From positions 31,770,019 to 31,834,018 of the forward strand of contig CM049306.1 of assembly GCA_026874595.1 (NCBI GenBank): DNA of 64,000 bases. The letters are read 5' to 3'. Both the position numbers and the translations under genes were made by a program. Of the stretch, positions 1 through 12,499 are shown piece after piece; the stretch's first letter is position 1, and each line of letters begins with the position of its first letter. The notes under the pieces were generated by a model. The model ran no database searches. It saw only the letters and a program-made list of their open reading frames with translations, and was not told where the DNA came from. Source of the stretch: Sipunculus nudus. Taxonomy: Eukaryota; Annelida; Sipuncula; Golfingiida; Sipunculidae.

Positions 1-59
1 AGAACATTTTCTTACACAACAGATTAGAAAGATATAGGGTGATTTTGAATGTCGCTTGC

Positions 60-272
60 CTTAGCGTCCCTTAGGACAGGGTTAAGCATTGCATCCCTAG
101 ACTTCTGTGCATGCCTGAGAATTCTGGTGCTTTTTATCGGTAGCCAGCGTAGAAATGGAAACAAGTCAAGTTCCGCTCCGAAACCCGGTGTTACACATGC
201 AAGGATACTGTCTGTCATCTTTTCGAAGTTCATGGCCTCCAAAGAATTTTTTTCCACCTTCCTTCCAATTAA
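60..272 (-). CDS. Cytochrome P450 (CYP2 clan), coding exon 2, partial gene
   Basis: Seen: on the minus strand an acceptor (TTTGACAG) at 274-273 is followed in phase 0 by a reading frame containing GFGAELDLFPFLRWLP and then a basic helix (ILRHAQKSRDAMLNPVLRDAK). This fits the F-G region of CYP2-type P450s (pattern D-hydrophobic-FP-x-LR-x-hydrophobic-P). It continues the phase-0 donor of the exon at 587-1144. Known: P450s are haem monooxygenases; microsomal CYP2-clan members oxidise steroids, fatty acids and xenobiotics. The 3' edge is uncertain. No GT donor precedes the in-frame stop at about 22-24; the best junction is AAG followed by GCAAGC (a GC-AG donor), giving 71 codons. If that is wrong, this copy is truncated. 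The haem-binding Cys exon would lie left of the window. Confidence 0.72.
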
Positions 273-586
273 CTGTCAAATTATACAATATTTATATTCT
301 GTTTTAAAGTTAATATGGCATAAACGGGAAAAGGTATATGCAGGGACAGGAGTTTGATATCAAATGCCACCAATTTTATTTGTATAGCTTGGTGAGTCAG
401 TTACTGAAGTATTTGGCATCAGTTCAATGCTCAACATAACTTAAAAGTAACATTAGACTGGTCGACCCTGAAAATTAAATAAAAATGACTTCATCATTTA
501 TTCGATGTTATCACGTCAAAACGGCAGAGGTTCATTGTTATAAATATGACATCTTGGAAAAATATAATTAAGTGAAACAAGCTTAC

Positions 587-1135
587 CAAAGATGCTATTA
601 TGTTTATCAAGGCGCATTTTATATCAGGTTGAGGACTCATTGTTTTCCCACATTCCTGATCAAACTTTTGGGCTAACTCCTCAAGTTCACTTTGAATGAA
701 CTCTTGAATGCTGATGCTTGCATCACCGTATGTCTTCAGGCTAGCATGAACCGTTTTTCTCAGAAGCGACCAGCTTTTGTTGGTTGGACTGAACACCACA
801 TCTCTTGAATTATAAGTTATTGCTCTCAAAACATATGGTGCCGTAGGACGACTGGCGAAATCATTTCCCCTTTCGATGCACGCCTCGTAAATCAAAGCAG
901 GTGAGTTGACAACGACAATTTCAGAGCCAAACAAACTTATTCTAAAGATATCGCCGTACCTTTTAGCGATCTCTGACAGACTTGTGTTTAATTTCTCGGT
1001 TGAGACCTGGAATATGTTCCCAAACAATGGCAGTCCCCGAGCCAAAGGAGGTCTTCTGCGATTAAGGTTACTTAACCACTCGTAGATCCGACAAAATACG
1101 ACCACTGCCGCAATTGCTATTACAATTTCCCGCAT
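587..1135 (-). CDS. Cytochrome P450 (CYP2 clan), first coding exon
   Basis: Seen: 183 codons from ATG (1135) to a phase-0 donor TTG|GTAAGC at 586-585. An acceptor (TTTTTCCAG) at 1146-1145 puts nine transcribed bases before the ATG, so a non-coding exon probably lies upstream. The order is a hydrophobic N-terminal anchor (VIAIAAVVVF), a basic hinge (LNRRRPP), the proline-rich LPLFGN motif, KYGDIFRISLFG, and the C-helix region with a WSLLRK motif (the W-x-x-x-R that contacts the haem propionate). Known: this is the usual N-terminal third of an ER-anchored P450. The frame is open in-frame 46 codons further upstream, but that part is intron-like and is excluded. A degenerate duplicate of this exon lies at 14087-14612. 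Substrate cannot be inferred. Confidence 0.9.
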
Positions 1136-1279
1136 TCTGTATACCTGGAAAAATTGGAAAAAATCAGGATAAGAAACAATTATCTTTAAACTTAAGAGTA
1201 GAAGTGTACGCTTCATACAAAAAAACAACACTGAATTTGTCTTAAGTGTTACCAGCAAGACATAGATATACATGTCTTA

Positions 1280-2670
1280 TGTTTGCACCGGAAAGATACA
1301 AGTTTTTATATATACAAAAAAAACGGCGTACAGCATTATGCGGTAAAATCGCCCCTTCCCTGTAAACCAAAACCTAAGGGTAAATTATTAAATCTGACTA
1401 AAAACTAAGGACTGGATAATGTAAACAGTTAAATCGTCAGATTTAGTATTTGGAAAATTAAGGGGATAATTCACACATTCCTGTCCATTCACGGTACAAC
1501 CTCTGTCATTCCGCAATGTCTCTCCAAATAAATACAAGACAGAAATATAGATAAAAACATTTAATGTATAACTATTTTACAGGAGTGAAGGTGATCGCAT
1601 CAAGGAAAAATGAGCGTAAAAACGACAATCAATAGCCAAAATGAAAACATTAAGTTCTCCTTATGAAATCTGCCTTATCTGATATCGCCATTCACCTTTC
1701 CCTTTTCGTAGAATAAATTAATGTCCGTTTCTCAGGAGTGATTTGCAGTATTGGCCTGAAATTGTGTATATCCATAGTTCTTGTACTCCTTCACCTTGTT
1801 CTTAAGACTGGTTGCGCGATCTGCAATCTTTTCCTCTAGCGTCCATTCATGTGCTTGAAGTGAAAATTGCTCATATCTCAGGAGTGGTTCAAGGTAATGG
1901 TCTGAAGTTTGGCATGCCTATCCATCTTGGAAAGTTTTCTCATAAACCATTCAGGTACTTTGAAAATATTCTTCTGAAATCATGGAGCCAAATTCTTTGA
2001 TAACTCACAAAAATTATCCCACTAATGATCTCGTTTGTTCAAATGGTATCGTTTCGGTGAATTATCACATAGTTACAGAAATGAAATTCAGTCATCTGGC
2101 CAAGTAAGGATACTAACATTACAATCTCGAAACAGCAGGATCCAGTAACCAAATATTATGCAAATGTTGTTAACGTGACTCTGATTTGAAATTTAGATTT
2201 TTGTGGCACCACCATCATCTAACTGTCTATTTTTAAGGGGGAACTATTAAATTACCCTCCTTTAGCCAATTCTCTATTTAATATTTCACAGGAATGATCT
2301 TAGGGTAGAGTTCTCTCAATTATACATGTCGATACATCTCGGATAATTTTGTTGTATACAAACTTGCGGTGCCATCTACAATTGTTTCATGCGTCGGTGC
2401 ACATAGCCGAATAGTGGATTTATGTATCTGCTTGAAACTTTGCATGCCATACATCTTCGACTGGTAGTGCCACCTACAACCAATTTGTGTTTTGTGCACC
2501 CATGCCAGTATTTCAGCAGTGACGTATGTGTAATAGGTGCATGTACTCCGGTTCAACATGTTCAGTACTTGGATTGTACATATGCATGTCACACGTGTAC
2601 AGGTCCAGCATGGAAGCATTATACTTGATGAATATCCCATTGTACAGGTTCGCATTAGGCCTGTATAGGC
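1280..2670. other. Intergenic stretch upstream of the P450, nothing recognised
   Basis: AT-rich sequence. The short open frames at 1812-2000 and 2320-2709 show no recognisable family motif, and the two 2320-2709 frames overlap on opposite strands. The stretch 2500-2670 is rich in TGTACA and CATGT words but has no clear repeat unit. Confidence 0.5.
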
Positions 2671-2673
2671 CTT

Positions 2674-4750
2674 GTTATTCAATACAATACAACTGTACTG
2701 AACTTTCATAAATGATGGTCATATTTTTAAAGAAATCTTTGACCCAATCCTTTGCAAGATTACATAAATATACGTCCCACTACATTCACTTTAACAGTTC
2801 TTGAGATAACATGTTCAAAAGGAAATGAAAGATAGCTTCCTCGTGGCCTAATTGGATTTCTGACAGGTCTGAAATCCGACAACAAACATCCACTAAAAGG
2901 GACCAAACATTTATAAAAAATCACTGATATTGCACTGACAAAAGGATTTCTAAGGTGGCTTCCTGGCAGACATAATGGATTCCTGACAAATCTGACATTT
3001 GATATCACACATCCTCCAATAAGAAACCAAACTTGTGGCCATTGCTCCAAAGAATGTGACAGTAATAAATGACAACAAATATTCAAAAGGCATGATCAGG
3101 TTGGAGAGCTCTCATATAAGATTTATTGATATGCAAATGTAAAAAAAAAGTGTGAGGCAAATGTAAAAAAAGTGTAAGTCCAAATATTTTTAAATTATCA
3201 CCTCGCTTTTTAGTGGGGTCAGCAGGGTAGGTACACTGCAAAATCTCAAAGAAATGAAATGCAGCAGGCATCACTGAGAGTCTTGTAAAACAAATAAAGC
3301 CATCCTAAATCCAGGTACTGACCCACATATTATCAGAAAAAAACACTTGCTGGTATATCTTATGATTTGTATAAAAATATTAAGATATCTATGAAACCTA
3401 GTTTATTGCTATGATTCCTTAAAATAAACTGCAAAATGTTCCCATCATCTTACAAATAAGTAGCTAAACCCAAATACAATACTCTCATAGTCTTAATGAC
3501 ATTAAGTAATACATCCGGCGACAGTGTTTTTTTTTATCCACTAATGATGTTCATATCATTCAATGGGCTGATACAAAAGGGAGTCATATATCACAAGTGT
3601 GGCTCACAATTACGGCCACACAGTGAGATTTGACAGTTGAAGTGCAGTGGTTATATATATACAAGAAAAATAGAAATGGTTTCTAAAGTAAGTTTATATT
3701 GTGAACATGACCTATGACCTTGCCCTTTCGCCCTCATATCAGTTCAATTCTTTCTAGAGTGAAGAGTAACTTCTAACCACTCAAAAATGGAGTAACCATT
3801 TGGCAACCAATGTGAGAATAACTTTGACCTGCAACCTTTAACCTCCAGACCTGCTGACCCCAAAATCAGTCAGTTATTTCTTCAAGCAAACACACCCATA
3901 AATATAAAGTTTGAATCAAATTGAGTGACGCATAGATGAGACATATGTGAAAGACTGAAGGTTTACGATGAACAGTTTAGCTTGAAATATGTTCACAAGC
4001 ATTTGGCCTTGACCTCTGACCTTTTTAACTCAACATCAATAGGTTTCTTCCCCTATTGGTAGGTAAGCCATATATGACAGATGGAAGGTAAAGGTTGAAA
4101 AGTTTGCTTCAAAATGACCACGTAAGAAGTGTGTGCTGTATACTTGACCTTTGACCTAAAAATCAACAGGTCATTTTCCTTGTTGGTAGAGAATCGATAT
4201 GTCAATGCTGGAAGGTTTGGAATGAAAAGTCTAGCTTGAAATGTTCTACAACCTTTCTAAAGAAGTTGATCCTGTGACCTTGACCTTATTACCTTAAAAT
4301 CAATAGGATTCTTCTCCCACTTGGTAGGTGAGCCATATGTGAAAGATCAAAGGTTTGGGATGAAAGGTTTGGCTTAAAATGCATCCACAAGCTTTTCAAA
4401 GAAGCGGGTCCTGTGATCTTGACGTTTGACCTTGTGACCTCAAAATAATTATGGTTCTTCCCCTGTTGGTAGATGAGCCGTATGTGAAAGATTGAAGGTT
4501 TGGGGTGAAAATTTTGGCTGTAAGAATTAATTCATGGGGTTCAATCACACCTCGTTACTCGGAGAATAAAGAGATCTTTTTAGAACCTCTAGGACTGCAT
4601 AAAATAGTGTTCGATCATGATCCTAGCCTTTACGGATAGGATGTGTGCCCTGCTTACGGACGGACGACCCGCCAGACGACCGACGGAAGGACGACGGACA
4701 AAGACCCATCGCTATAGCACAGCATGCCTAAATGTCAGCTGAGCCCAAAA
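2674..4750 (-). repeat. Satellite-bearing element, family A, copy 1 (about 2.08 kb)
   Basis: Inverted relative to the copy at 53764-55793, with which it can be aligned by eye over its length. From its right end: a hairpin-like terminus (TCAGCTGAGC at about 4735), a CCGT-rich tract (4640-4700), about 137-bp tandem monomers containing TGACCTTTGACCT (about 3700-4560), then a non-tandem part with two diverged ~115-bp repeats (2800-3030). Both copies lose similarity at the same word (GTATTGAATA, here read on the minus strand). No transposase is visible, so it is taken as non-autonomous. Two frames at 2760-3274 share peptide-like stretches with the other copy, but these follow from DNA identity and contain stops there. 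Confidence 0.75.
3700..4560 (-). repeat. ~137-bp tandem monomers with TGACCT direct repeats
   Basis: The anchor words CTTGACCTTTGACCT, GGTTCTTCCCC and GTTTGGGATGAAAAG recur at about 4004, 4143, 4278 and 4413, a period of about 133-139 bp. Paired TGACCT words are spaced 1 nt (4145/4152), 0 nt (4275/4281) and 2 nt (4427/4435). Confidence 0.75.
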
Positions 4751-5039
4751 GGTAAACACATCCCGGTATCATTTCCTCAAATGATAGCCTAGGTGTATAT
4801 AAAGAGATCCACTACGATCCGGAGGGAGGAAAGTCCGAGCACGAAGTGTTGTATATGCTGTAAAGCGTGCTAAAATGTGTATTTCCTCATTTCCGCAAAC
4901 CACATAAACTTGTAAACAATTTTCCATAGTATTAATGATTCAGGCCTGCAACAATAACTGGCAGAGTAAGGTCAAGGTTTGCCACTGTAACACAGAGTAT
5001 TAACATGAAGACCGCTTGTACATTGAGTACTTCTGATCC

Positions 5040-6024
5040 CATAGCTCGGAGGATATTTCTGGTTTACTTTGAGACTGTTCATGAATCTTCCGGTATGTAA
5101 AGTTAGAAGATTCTAGGTAAAGTTGTTACGAATTGTGCATTGTTTACAGACGACTGCATCTATAAAGGTCTCAAAAATAGAGAAAAAAATCGTTAAACAT
5201 AGAAAAAACCCAGATATCGCTACCATTCTGCAGAAACAGATGAAACCCTCCATGATCAATATGCATGCAAAGAATCATGGTAATTAATGCAAAAGTTGTT
5301 CAGATACTTGAGCTTTTGTAACAAATGTTTCATTGTTCTAGGAACTAATTTGGAGCATCATAACTCAAAGGATATGCAAAACCGAGACCTTATTTCAGGT
5401 TTCCTAGGAGACTTTTCATGGACCTTCCTGCGTGTTAAGTAAGAAGGTTCTAGGTCAAGTTGTTTCGATTTGTGCCCTGTTAACAGACGACCGCATCTAT
5501 AAAGGTCTCAAAAATAGAGAAAAATGCGCGAAAAAAAATGCAGGTGGCGCCACCAATCTGCAGGAACCGATGAAACACTCCATGATCAATATGCATGTGA
5601 AGAATCATGGTAATTAATGCAAAAGTTGTTCAGATACTTGAGCTTTTGTATCAAATGTTTCATTGTTCTGGGAACTAATTTGGAGCCCCATAACTCAAAG
5701 GATATGCAAAAGAGAGACCTAATTTCAGGTTTCCTAGGACACTTTTCATGGACCTTCCTGCGTGTAAAGTTAGAAGATTCTAGGTCCAGTTGTTTTGATT
5801 TGTGCCCTGTTAATAGAAGACCGCTTCTATAGAAGTCTCAAATAGAGAAAGAATGCGCAAAAAAAAAAATGCAGTTGGCGCCACCAATCTGCAAGAACCG
5901 ATGAACCACTCCATGAGCAATATGCATGCGAAGAATCATGGTAGTTAATGCATAAGTCCCTAGATACTTGAGCTTTTGTATCAAATGTTTCATTTTTCTG
6001 GGAACTAAGTCAGCTGAGCTAAAA
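5040..6024 (+). repeat. Tandem array of ~330-bp monomers (three copies)
   Basis: The landmark AGAAGRTTCTAGGT starts at about 5105, 5442 and 5772 (periods 337 and 330). Each monomer also carries CTGCAG(A/G)AAC, CATGATCAATATGCATG and GATACTTGAGCTTTTGTA. The array stops at a truncated hairpin terminus, AGTCAGCTGAGCTAAAA, at about 6008-6024. Small open frames (5432-6047) are by-products of the repeat. Confidence 0.8.
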
Positions 6025-6289
6025 CCTAACAAATGGAAATGTGGCAACAGTTAGCCTCCAATCATTACATATTAGCATTGGTATCTAAACTAAGTGACTG
6101 TAATATGCATGTAAATTATAAAAAAGAAAGAAAGTGGTGATGAGTTGATCAAAGTAAAATAAACCACGTTGTACTTATTAACTTAAACAGGAGGGCATTA
6201 AATATAATCAAAATTTTCAATTTTTCTAATTAGAAAAAACGTTACGTTAATGTCCAATTGTCATTTCAAACTGGGCTATTATTTAGAAA

Positions 6290-7530
6290 CAAATATGTGG
6301 ACAGATGGATTTTGTGAGCTTGACCTTTGACCTTGTGAATCTAAAATCCATAAGTTTCTTCCTTTATTGGCAGTCGAGCAAAATGTGGAATATGGAAGGA
6401 TTGGAATGAAAAGTTTGGCTTAAAATGCATCCACAATCTTTTTTACAGAAGTGAATCCTGTGACCTCATGACCAAAAATCAAAAGGGTTCTTACTTTAGT
6501 GATGGGCCATATATTAGTCAAGTTTGAAACCAATATTTTAATCCAGCCTGGATTTATCATCTGGAAACAAATATGTGGACAGATGACCCCTGTGACCTTG
6601 ACCTTTGTCCTCATGACACAAATATCAATCAGGTTGATGTTCATTTGCAGGTCACCTATATTTGCTAGTTGGAAGGTTTGGGATGAAAAGTTTGGCCTAA
6701 TATGCATCCAAAATCTTTCTAAATAAATGGGACCTTGACCTTTGACCTCATGACACAAAATTATAGAGTTCTTGTTTTAGAGGTGGGCCATATATAATTC
6801 AAGTTAGAAATTGATTTGTCAATCCAAACTAGAGTTATCAGCAGGAAACAAATTTGACGGAAATACAGAAAGATAAACAGATGGACCGTCGGACGGATAG
6901 ACAAGGTGATTACTATAGGGATCCCACTTATTCAAGTGGGACCCTAATAACACACAAGGTTTCAGGACACTACAAGAAACCACAGTTGCAAATCTGATAA
7001 TATCACTGTAATTTAGCAGTCTCAAAATAAAGGGAAAAGTTATAACAAATAGATAATATTCAGGTGGCGCACCAGTCTTCTGGAACTGAAGATACCAGTC
7101 ATAATCAATTAACACTATAGGTTTCGGGATATTAGATGAAACGCCAGTCGTGAAACTGACATAATTGCTGTCAATTGGTCTCAAAAACAAAAACAAAAAA
7201 GATCGTAAAAATAAGAAAAGTGTTTTCGGGAACTGACAAACCTTGTCATAATTTATATTCATAGCAAGATTCATGGCAATCCTTGCATTAACTATCAAGA
7301 TACTTGAGGTTTATATCCATTTTTTAATTATTGGGGGGTACTTGCAAGTATCATGACTCGAAGGATATAGGTCACAGTGACCTAATTTCAGGTTTCGAGA
7401 GAGATTTTTTTATTTTCCGCCATAGATATTTAGTTATAACGGTGTCAAAACGTGCCAGTCTAACAGACAGACAGACGGAAGGACGGACGACGGACTCTGA
7501 CCGATCACTATAGCTCAGTTGAATAACAGA
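6290..7530 (-). repeat. Satellite-bearing element, family B, copy 1
   Basis: It contains several ~137-bp half-monomers (CTGTGACCTTGACCTTTG at about 6590, and similar at about 6320, 6455 and 6735), then ATTCAAGTGGGACCC and a non-satellite tail. It ends on the right with a CCGT-type tract (about 7460-7500) and a degenerate hairpin terminus (ATAGCTCAGTTGA at about 7511). The same family occurs at 35870-36507 and continues at 38326-38935, where it is split by an insertion. Confidence 0.65.
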
Positions 7531-8220
7531 CAGTTGTGCAAAAAATACATGATCGTTCAAGGAGCCATATCTCTGAGAAATTGTGCATCCATTTATTGTG
7601 GGATTTCATTTATAGGCTATTCATAACTAAACTATTCTCTCTCCCCTGGATTAAGTTTGGGTTGCAAAATAACTGTAAATGTTGAGTGAGCTACTAATTA
7701 CCTGCTATACTCTTAAGTTACATGATTATTGTATCCTTATTACCGGTCTTGGTCAAACACCATGACCTATATGAACTGCTCATGATATTTGTAGTTAATC
7801 TGTTCGAATGGCTCTTTTGAATCACAAGGTTCGGAAACACTGCTCTGCATAGGACATGTTGCCAATGCCGCCTTTATCAATAACAATCTATGTCACTGTT
7901 GAAGCCGGGCATGGAAAATCAATTAAAGTATTGTTACATGGTGCTCTGAGCTTTTTATCTGATATATATAGGATATAGCAACTTTTAGATTCGCATGAGC
8001 ATATGGAAATCAAAAGCTTACGTGCTCTTTATATTAATGCAAATACAAAGCTACTGGTTGCAAATGCAAACCTAACACTATAAAATCCGTGTGCATTTGG
8101 AAACAAACCTGTGCTGTATAAATAAATTATGCAACTGCATGCTAGTTTTCTATGTTAAACGAGAAAAGACGTTTATCACATATGTTATATAAACAAGACA
8201 AATAAAATATATATATATTT

Positions 8221-8261
<41 letters not shown>

Positions 8262-8834
8262 ATATAATCATTGTAAACAATTCCATATATTTTTTTTTAG
8301 AAAAAATATAAACTTACATAAGTAGTAACCCTGGAGGTGCTTTTCAGGAGATCTGAACGTGTCTAATTGTCAATAGACGACTGATGCCTTACCAAGTACG
8401 TATCCCCCATATGCTCGGTCGACGGCATGTTAACAACATCAGCAGCTGCGTGTCCCGGTTTTTGAACCTTTATGAGACATATAAAAATGGATATATATTT
8501 CCAGTTACAAAATATGGCTTAGCTCCCATGATCAAAACTTTTTTGCTGCAGGAGACATGTGAGCCCTTGAAAATGTTAGGCCAAATGCTTTATGTATAGA
8601 TTTAGCGTGTCCAAGTGTCTAAGTGTGTGTATGCGTGTGCGTCAACAGGAGTGCAATAGCCAAGGCATATCATATTTATATCCGCTCATTTTGACAGACT
8701 CAGAAACATTTAGTCATCTCCTGTGCTGGTATGGCTTTTTATGCTTACTTGACGGTTCGTACTGTATGTTCACATATATTGTGGCCTATCGTGCGTATCA
8801 TAAAATAATGAATAACCCATGCAACGTATGGATA
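7530..8834. other. Unassigned AT-rich stretch with a (TA)n tract
   Basis: No gene or known element was recognised. It includes a (TA)n microsatellite at about 8225-8258. Short frames at 8384-8599 and 8592-8867 lack recognisable motifs. Confidence 0.5.
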
Positions 8835-10085
8835 ACTAGTGGCCCATGGGCCATGACGCTCAGCTGAATTTAAGGAATGTTGAACAATGAGCAAAATGAC
8901 TGCCAGAGTGCAAAAAAATCATGCATTTTGTGACGAGTCCTTAGAAATTGGTATAAGTGGGCTTTTTGACAGATGACAACTTCATTTCCAGGTCTATTAA
9001 ATAGAAAATAATGTGTAAAAATTTGAAAAAATACAAGAAGTGCCACCAGTCTGCAGGAACTGATGAACACTCCATGATCAATATATATCCAAAGAATCAT
9101 GGCTATTATTGCATTAGTTATTCATATACTGGTAATTTTGTATCACATTTTTGATTAATCGGAGGGGGGGGGGAATATGAGCCAAAAAACTGAGGGGTTA
9201 AGAGTAACAGAGACCTTATTTCAGATTTCCAAGAAGATTTTTCATGGACCTTCCTAGATTTTAAGTATAAAGATTCAAGGTCAAGGGGTTACCTATTGTG
9301 CCCTGTTACAAGATGAGGCTTAATTTGAGGTCTCAAAAATAGATAAAAAAATCGTTAAAATTGGAAAAATACAGGTGGCGCCACCAGATTATAGGAACCA
9401 ATGAACCACTCCATGATCAATATTCATGCAAAGAATCTTGGTAATCAATGCAGTAGTTATTCAGATAATTGAGCTTTAATATCAATGTTTTTATTATTCT
9501 GGGGGGTACTTACGAGACCCATAGCTCAAAGAATATGGGTAACAGGGACCTAATTTCAGGTTTTCACAGAGACTATTCATGGACCTCCCTTGATGTAAAG
9601 TTAGAAGATCCAAGGTACAGAGGTTACGATTTGTGCCCCGTTTACAGATGACAGTTTCTTTGAAGGTCTCAAAAACAGAAAAAAATTCGTAAAAAGATTG
9701 GAAAAAAAACAGGTGGTGCCACCAGGTTACAGGAACTGATTAAACACTCCATGATGAATGTTCATGCAAAGAATCATGGTGATCAATGTAGTAGTTATTC
9801 AGATAATTGAGCATTTGAATCAATTTTTTTATTATTCTAGGGGGGGGGGGTTACTTATGAGACCTTACGATAGCTCAAAGAATATGGGTAATAGAGACTT
9901 AAATTACAGGTTTCTAAGGAGATTTTTGATGGATCTACCTCCATGTCAAGTTAGAAGATTCCAGGTCCAGCGGTTACGATATGTGCCCTGTTAACGGACG
10001 GACGACCGGACGGCCGGACAGACGGACGGCCGGACGAAGAGTGATCGCTATAGCTCAGGTCACTTTCAGTCAGCTGAGCTAAAAA
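8835..10085 (-). repeat. Complete-looking element with ~340-bp monomers and two palindromic ends
   Basis: The right end has a hairpin (AGTCAGCTGAGCTA at about 10067) preceded by a CCGT-rich tract (10000-10040). The left end carries GGCCCATGGGCC followed by ATGACGCTCAGCTG (8841-8866). The interior has monomers marked by AGATTCAAGGTCAAG-like words at about 9264, 9604 and 9954 (periods about 340-350), plus the AGGTGGCGCCACCAG word, the latter shared with the arrays at 5040-6024 and 51475-53050. G-runs occur at about 9164 and 9840. No protein is encoded. Confidence 0.7.
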
Positions 10086-10089
10086 AAAA

Positions 10090-11880
10090 AGCACGAGTTT
10101 GATCGGTCTTTCACACAGATTTGGCGGTATATACCCAAACACTCTTGTATGCACGCCCGGTGCCGTTTCTCTCTGCACATGAAGGCTGCGGTTCATTTGA
10201 ATCAATTTTCTGTACTAGTCCATTCTCGGCTCTGTTCTCACTGATAAATCATATGGTATGGTGATATTTATTCGGTCAGGGTATGCAAACTTTGAGAGAA
10301 ATATTCAAAAGTCGAAACGACCATAATATCTACTTGTCAGTTTAGTCTTTTTATGACAGGACTATAATTTCGACATAGACTAATGGACAATGAGCTTGGG
10401 CAGGATTTATATTTTAAATATGCTTAAAGTGTTATCCATCGACGTGGCAGCAGTACTTGCATCATTTCTTCGTTCATACTACTTAAACCTAAATTTCCTT
10501 GAACTTTTCCCATGGAACAGAAACTTATGCCCTTCTTCACCATCCTTTAATAATTCTATTTTAACCATTTACAAATGATAAACACAGACATATCCCAGCA
10601 TCCAGATTTTTTTCGAATCCATATATATCCTCAATATTCTTAATACATATAACCACTCAATGTAATCAAAGTCAAACGGAAGGAACTTGATTCAGAATTT
10701 TCATTTTTTATATAGAATTTTTTAGCACCCACCAGGGAAACACATAAAGATCTTTTGGAAAGGAAAGGACGGAAAGGCTTTTGACAAACGACTGGCATGA
10801 TGTTAACACTCTGGGAAATGGAAAAAAAGTCGCATCGAGAAAGAAAAATCCGATTTAAGATATCCGATAATGTTTCTCCAAATCATGAATGCGAGCCAGG
10901 AACGAACAGCAAAAATCTTAAAAGAAAACATCCTTAATACAGCTTGAGTTTATGTTCACAAGTAAAATCGCTTTACAGACACATGTAAATATATATGGTA
11001 ATTGTGAACCGTGAAAAGTATACAGGAACATCTACCGTAAACATCTGGGGTCATTATATCAAGGAGCATTCCGCCAAGAATCGCTTTATTCTTAAGAATA
11101 AACAGAGGTTCCCATTCTCCAGCTGATTTTTAAGCTTATCCTAAAGGTTCAAGTTCCTGTCCGAGTCCCTGGTATTTATCTTGCTTCATTCAGAAAAGGC
11201 CGCAATACCCACTGCAATGAGCATGTAAAGATATTTAAAGAATGTATATTTTCTCGACCGGGAAACAAAGCATAGTGAACAAAACTTTTCCATTTTTCCC
11301 TTAACATTCTGCTCTGCTTTACATCCGCCAAGGGCTTAGTCCTTTAAGGTAGCGATTGCCATACACATATATCCTTATTGTGATGTCTCAAGCACACTAT
11401 AAGGTTAATCAGTGTAAGATTTTACGTACTGGTTTTACACAAAGACATCCATATCAGAGTATGAGCTTAGAAAGTTTATTCAATTTCCCTGGAGTCCAAC
11501 AAAAAGGCTTTATCCTTAGTGCGCTTCATGACCTTACATATCAATGTTCAATATCTCAAAGAAGGGCATTACGCTTGTTTATCCATGCATACCGCCGTAA
11601 CTTCCAACCTTGTATTCGCCCTTTCTCTTTGTTAAACCTTAGTTTCCTCACGATCCAATTAAATGGCCTTGGGATAACCACTATAATGAATCCAAAGTGC
11701 CCTTGGTCACACATGGAAAACTCTATGGGGAAAGGTGAAACCCTCTGCCGAGTCGAAATAAACAAGAAAACCCTATCCAAGGCAAGTCTTTTTCCCACAC
11801 AGGACTGCGGACCATAAGGCAATTGTCAGATTAAATAGAAAGGAGATCCTCTAGGACAGGCCCTGAAATGTATCGAAGGC
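10090..11880. other. Unassigned stretch
   Basis: No recognisable gene. A 153-codon open frame at 11356-11817 overlaps an 88-codon antisense frame and has no family signature. The compositional style (CCTTAG, CAAGG words) is unlike the flanks and may be an old degenerate repeat. Confidence 0.4.
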
Positions 11881-11889
11881 ACTATGCCA

Positions 11890-12400
11890 CACACAATCTG
11901 TTCGCCCCTAACGGCCGTCGCACAATCCATTCGCGCCCGGCATACAACTACTGCTGGAACGCCATACATGTATGTGCGCCATCGATATGGGTTCCATTCC
12001 CGGATAGGCCCTATATATTTCCCTAAGGAATTTGTCCTCGTGTCTAAAGGGGGCTTGTACGGGATGAAGGCAAACTTTGGGGCCAAGGGAGTGGTGGTTT
12101 TAAGTTATTGTTCACCAAAAGTGTGACCCATGGGATAATTAATCTTGTTCTGATAGCAGAACGCTCTTGGGGGGGGGGGGGGGGGATGTTATGGGATTAC
12201 ATAAAAGCGGACCGAAATGTCTCGCTACAGAAGTTCCCTTTTCTGGTGAAACGGTTCAAACGCCGGACATATGCGCCGCCGACATTGGTTCGAATCCCGG
12301 ATTGGCCCAATACTTTCAACAGAGCAATTTGTATTCTAATTTCATCATTATTAGGTTAATGTTCAAGGACCCACTATACCCCAAGTATGTTTAAGGCAGC
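11890..12400 (+). repeat. tRNA-like SINE debris (two diverged copies)
   Basis: Two segments share the order GCGCC...GACATTGG / CGATATGGG...GGTTC(G/C)A(A/T)TCCCGGAT(T/A)GGCCC (B-box-like GGTTCGAATCC at about 12289, diverged equivalent at about 11989), followed by an AT-rich tail. A 17-bp G tract separates them (12169-12185). No complete cloverleaf can be drawn, so a functional tRNA is not claimed. Confidence 0.45.
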
Positions 12401-12499
12401 TTAGTCGTCCGGAAGTTCACAAGTTCTCAATTGAACCATTGGTAGAAGTGATTTAATTTTTTACCCTTACCTTTTGTACATGCAAAATAAGTCCGAGTA

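Noticed and set aside
2760-3274. Two frames with peptide similarity to frames at 55307-55558
   Set aside because: The similarity is explained by the shared DNA repeat (family A). Stops interrupt the second copy, and the internal repetition is at DNA level.
3700-4560. CRISPR-like regular spacing
   Set aside because: The monomers are ~137 bp, diverged throughout and without unique spacers; the DNA is eukaryotic.
6420-6758. 112-codon frame in family B
   Set aside because: A satellite translation, the same as other family copies in other frames.
11356-11817. 153-codon open frame, the longest unassigned one on the plus strand
   Set aside because: No family motif, an overlapping antisense frame of 88 codons, no splice context, and composition like decayed repeat.
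12280-12300. GGTTCGAATCC as a tRNA T-arm
   Set aside because: No acceptor stem, anticodon arm or D-arm can be folded around it; better explained as SINE debris.
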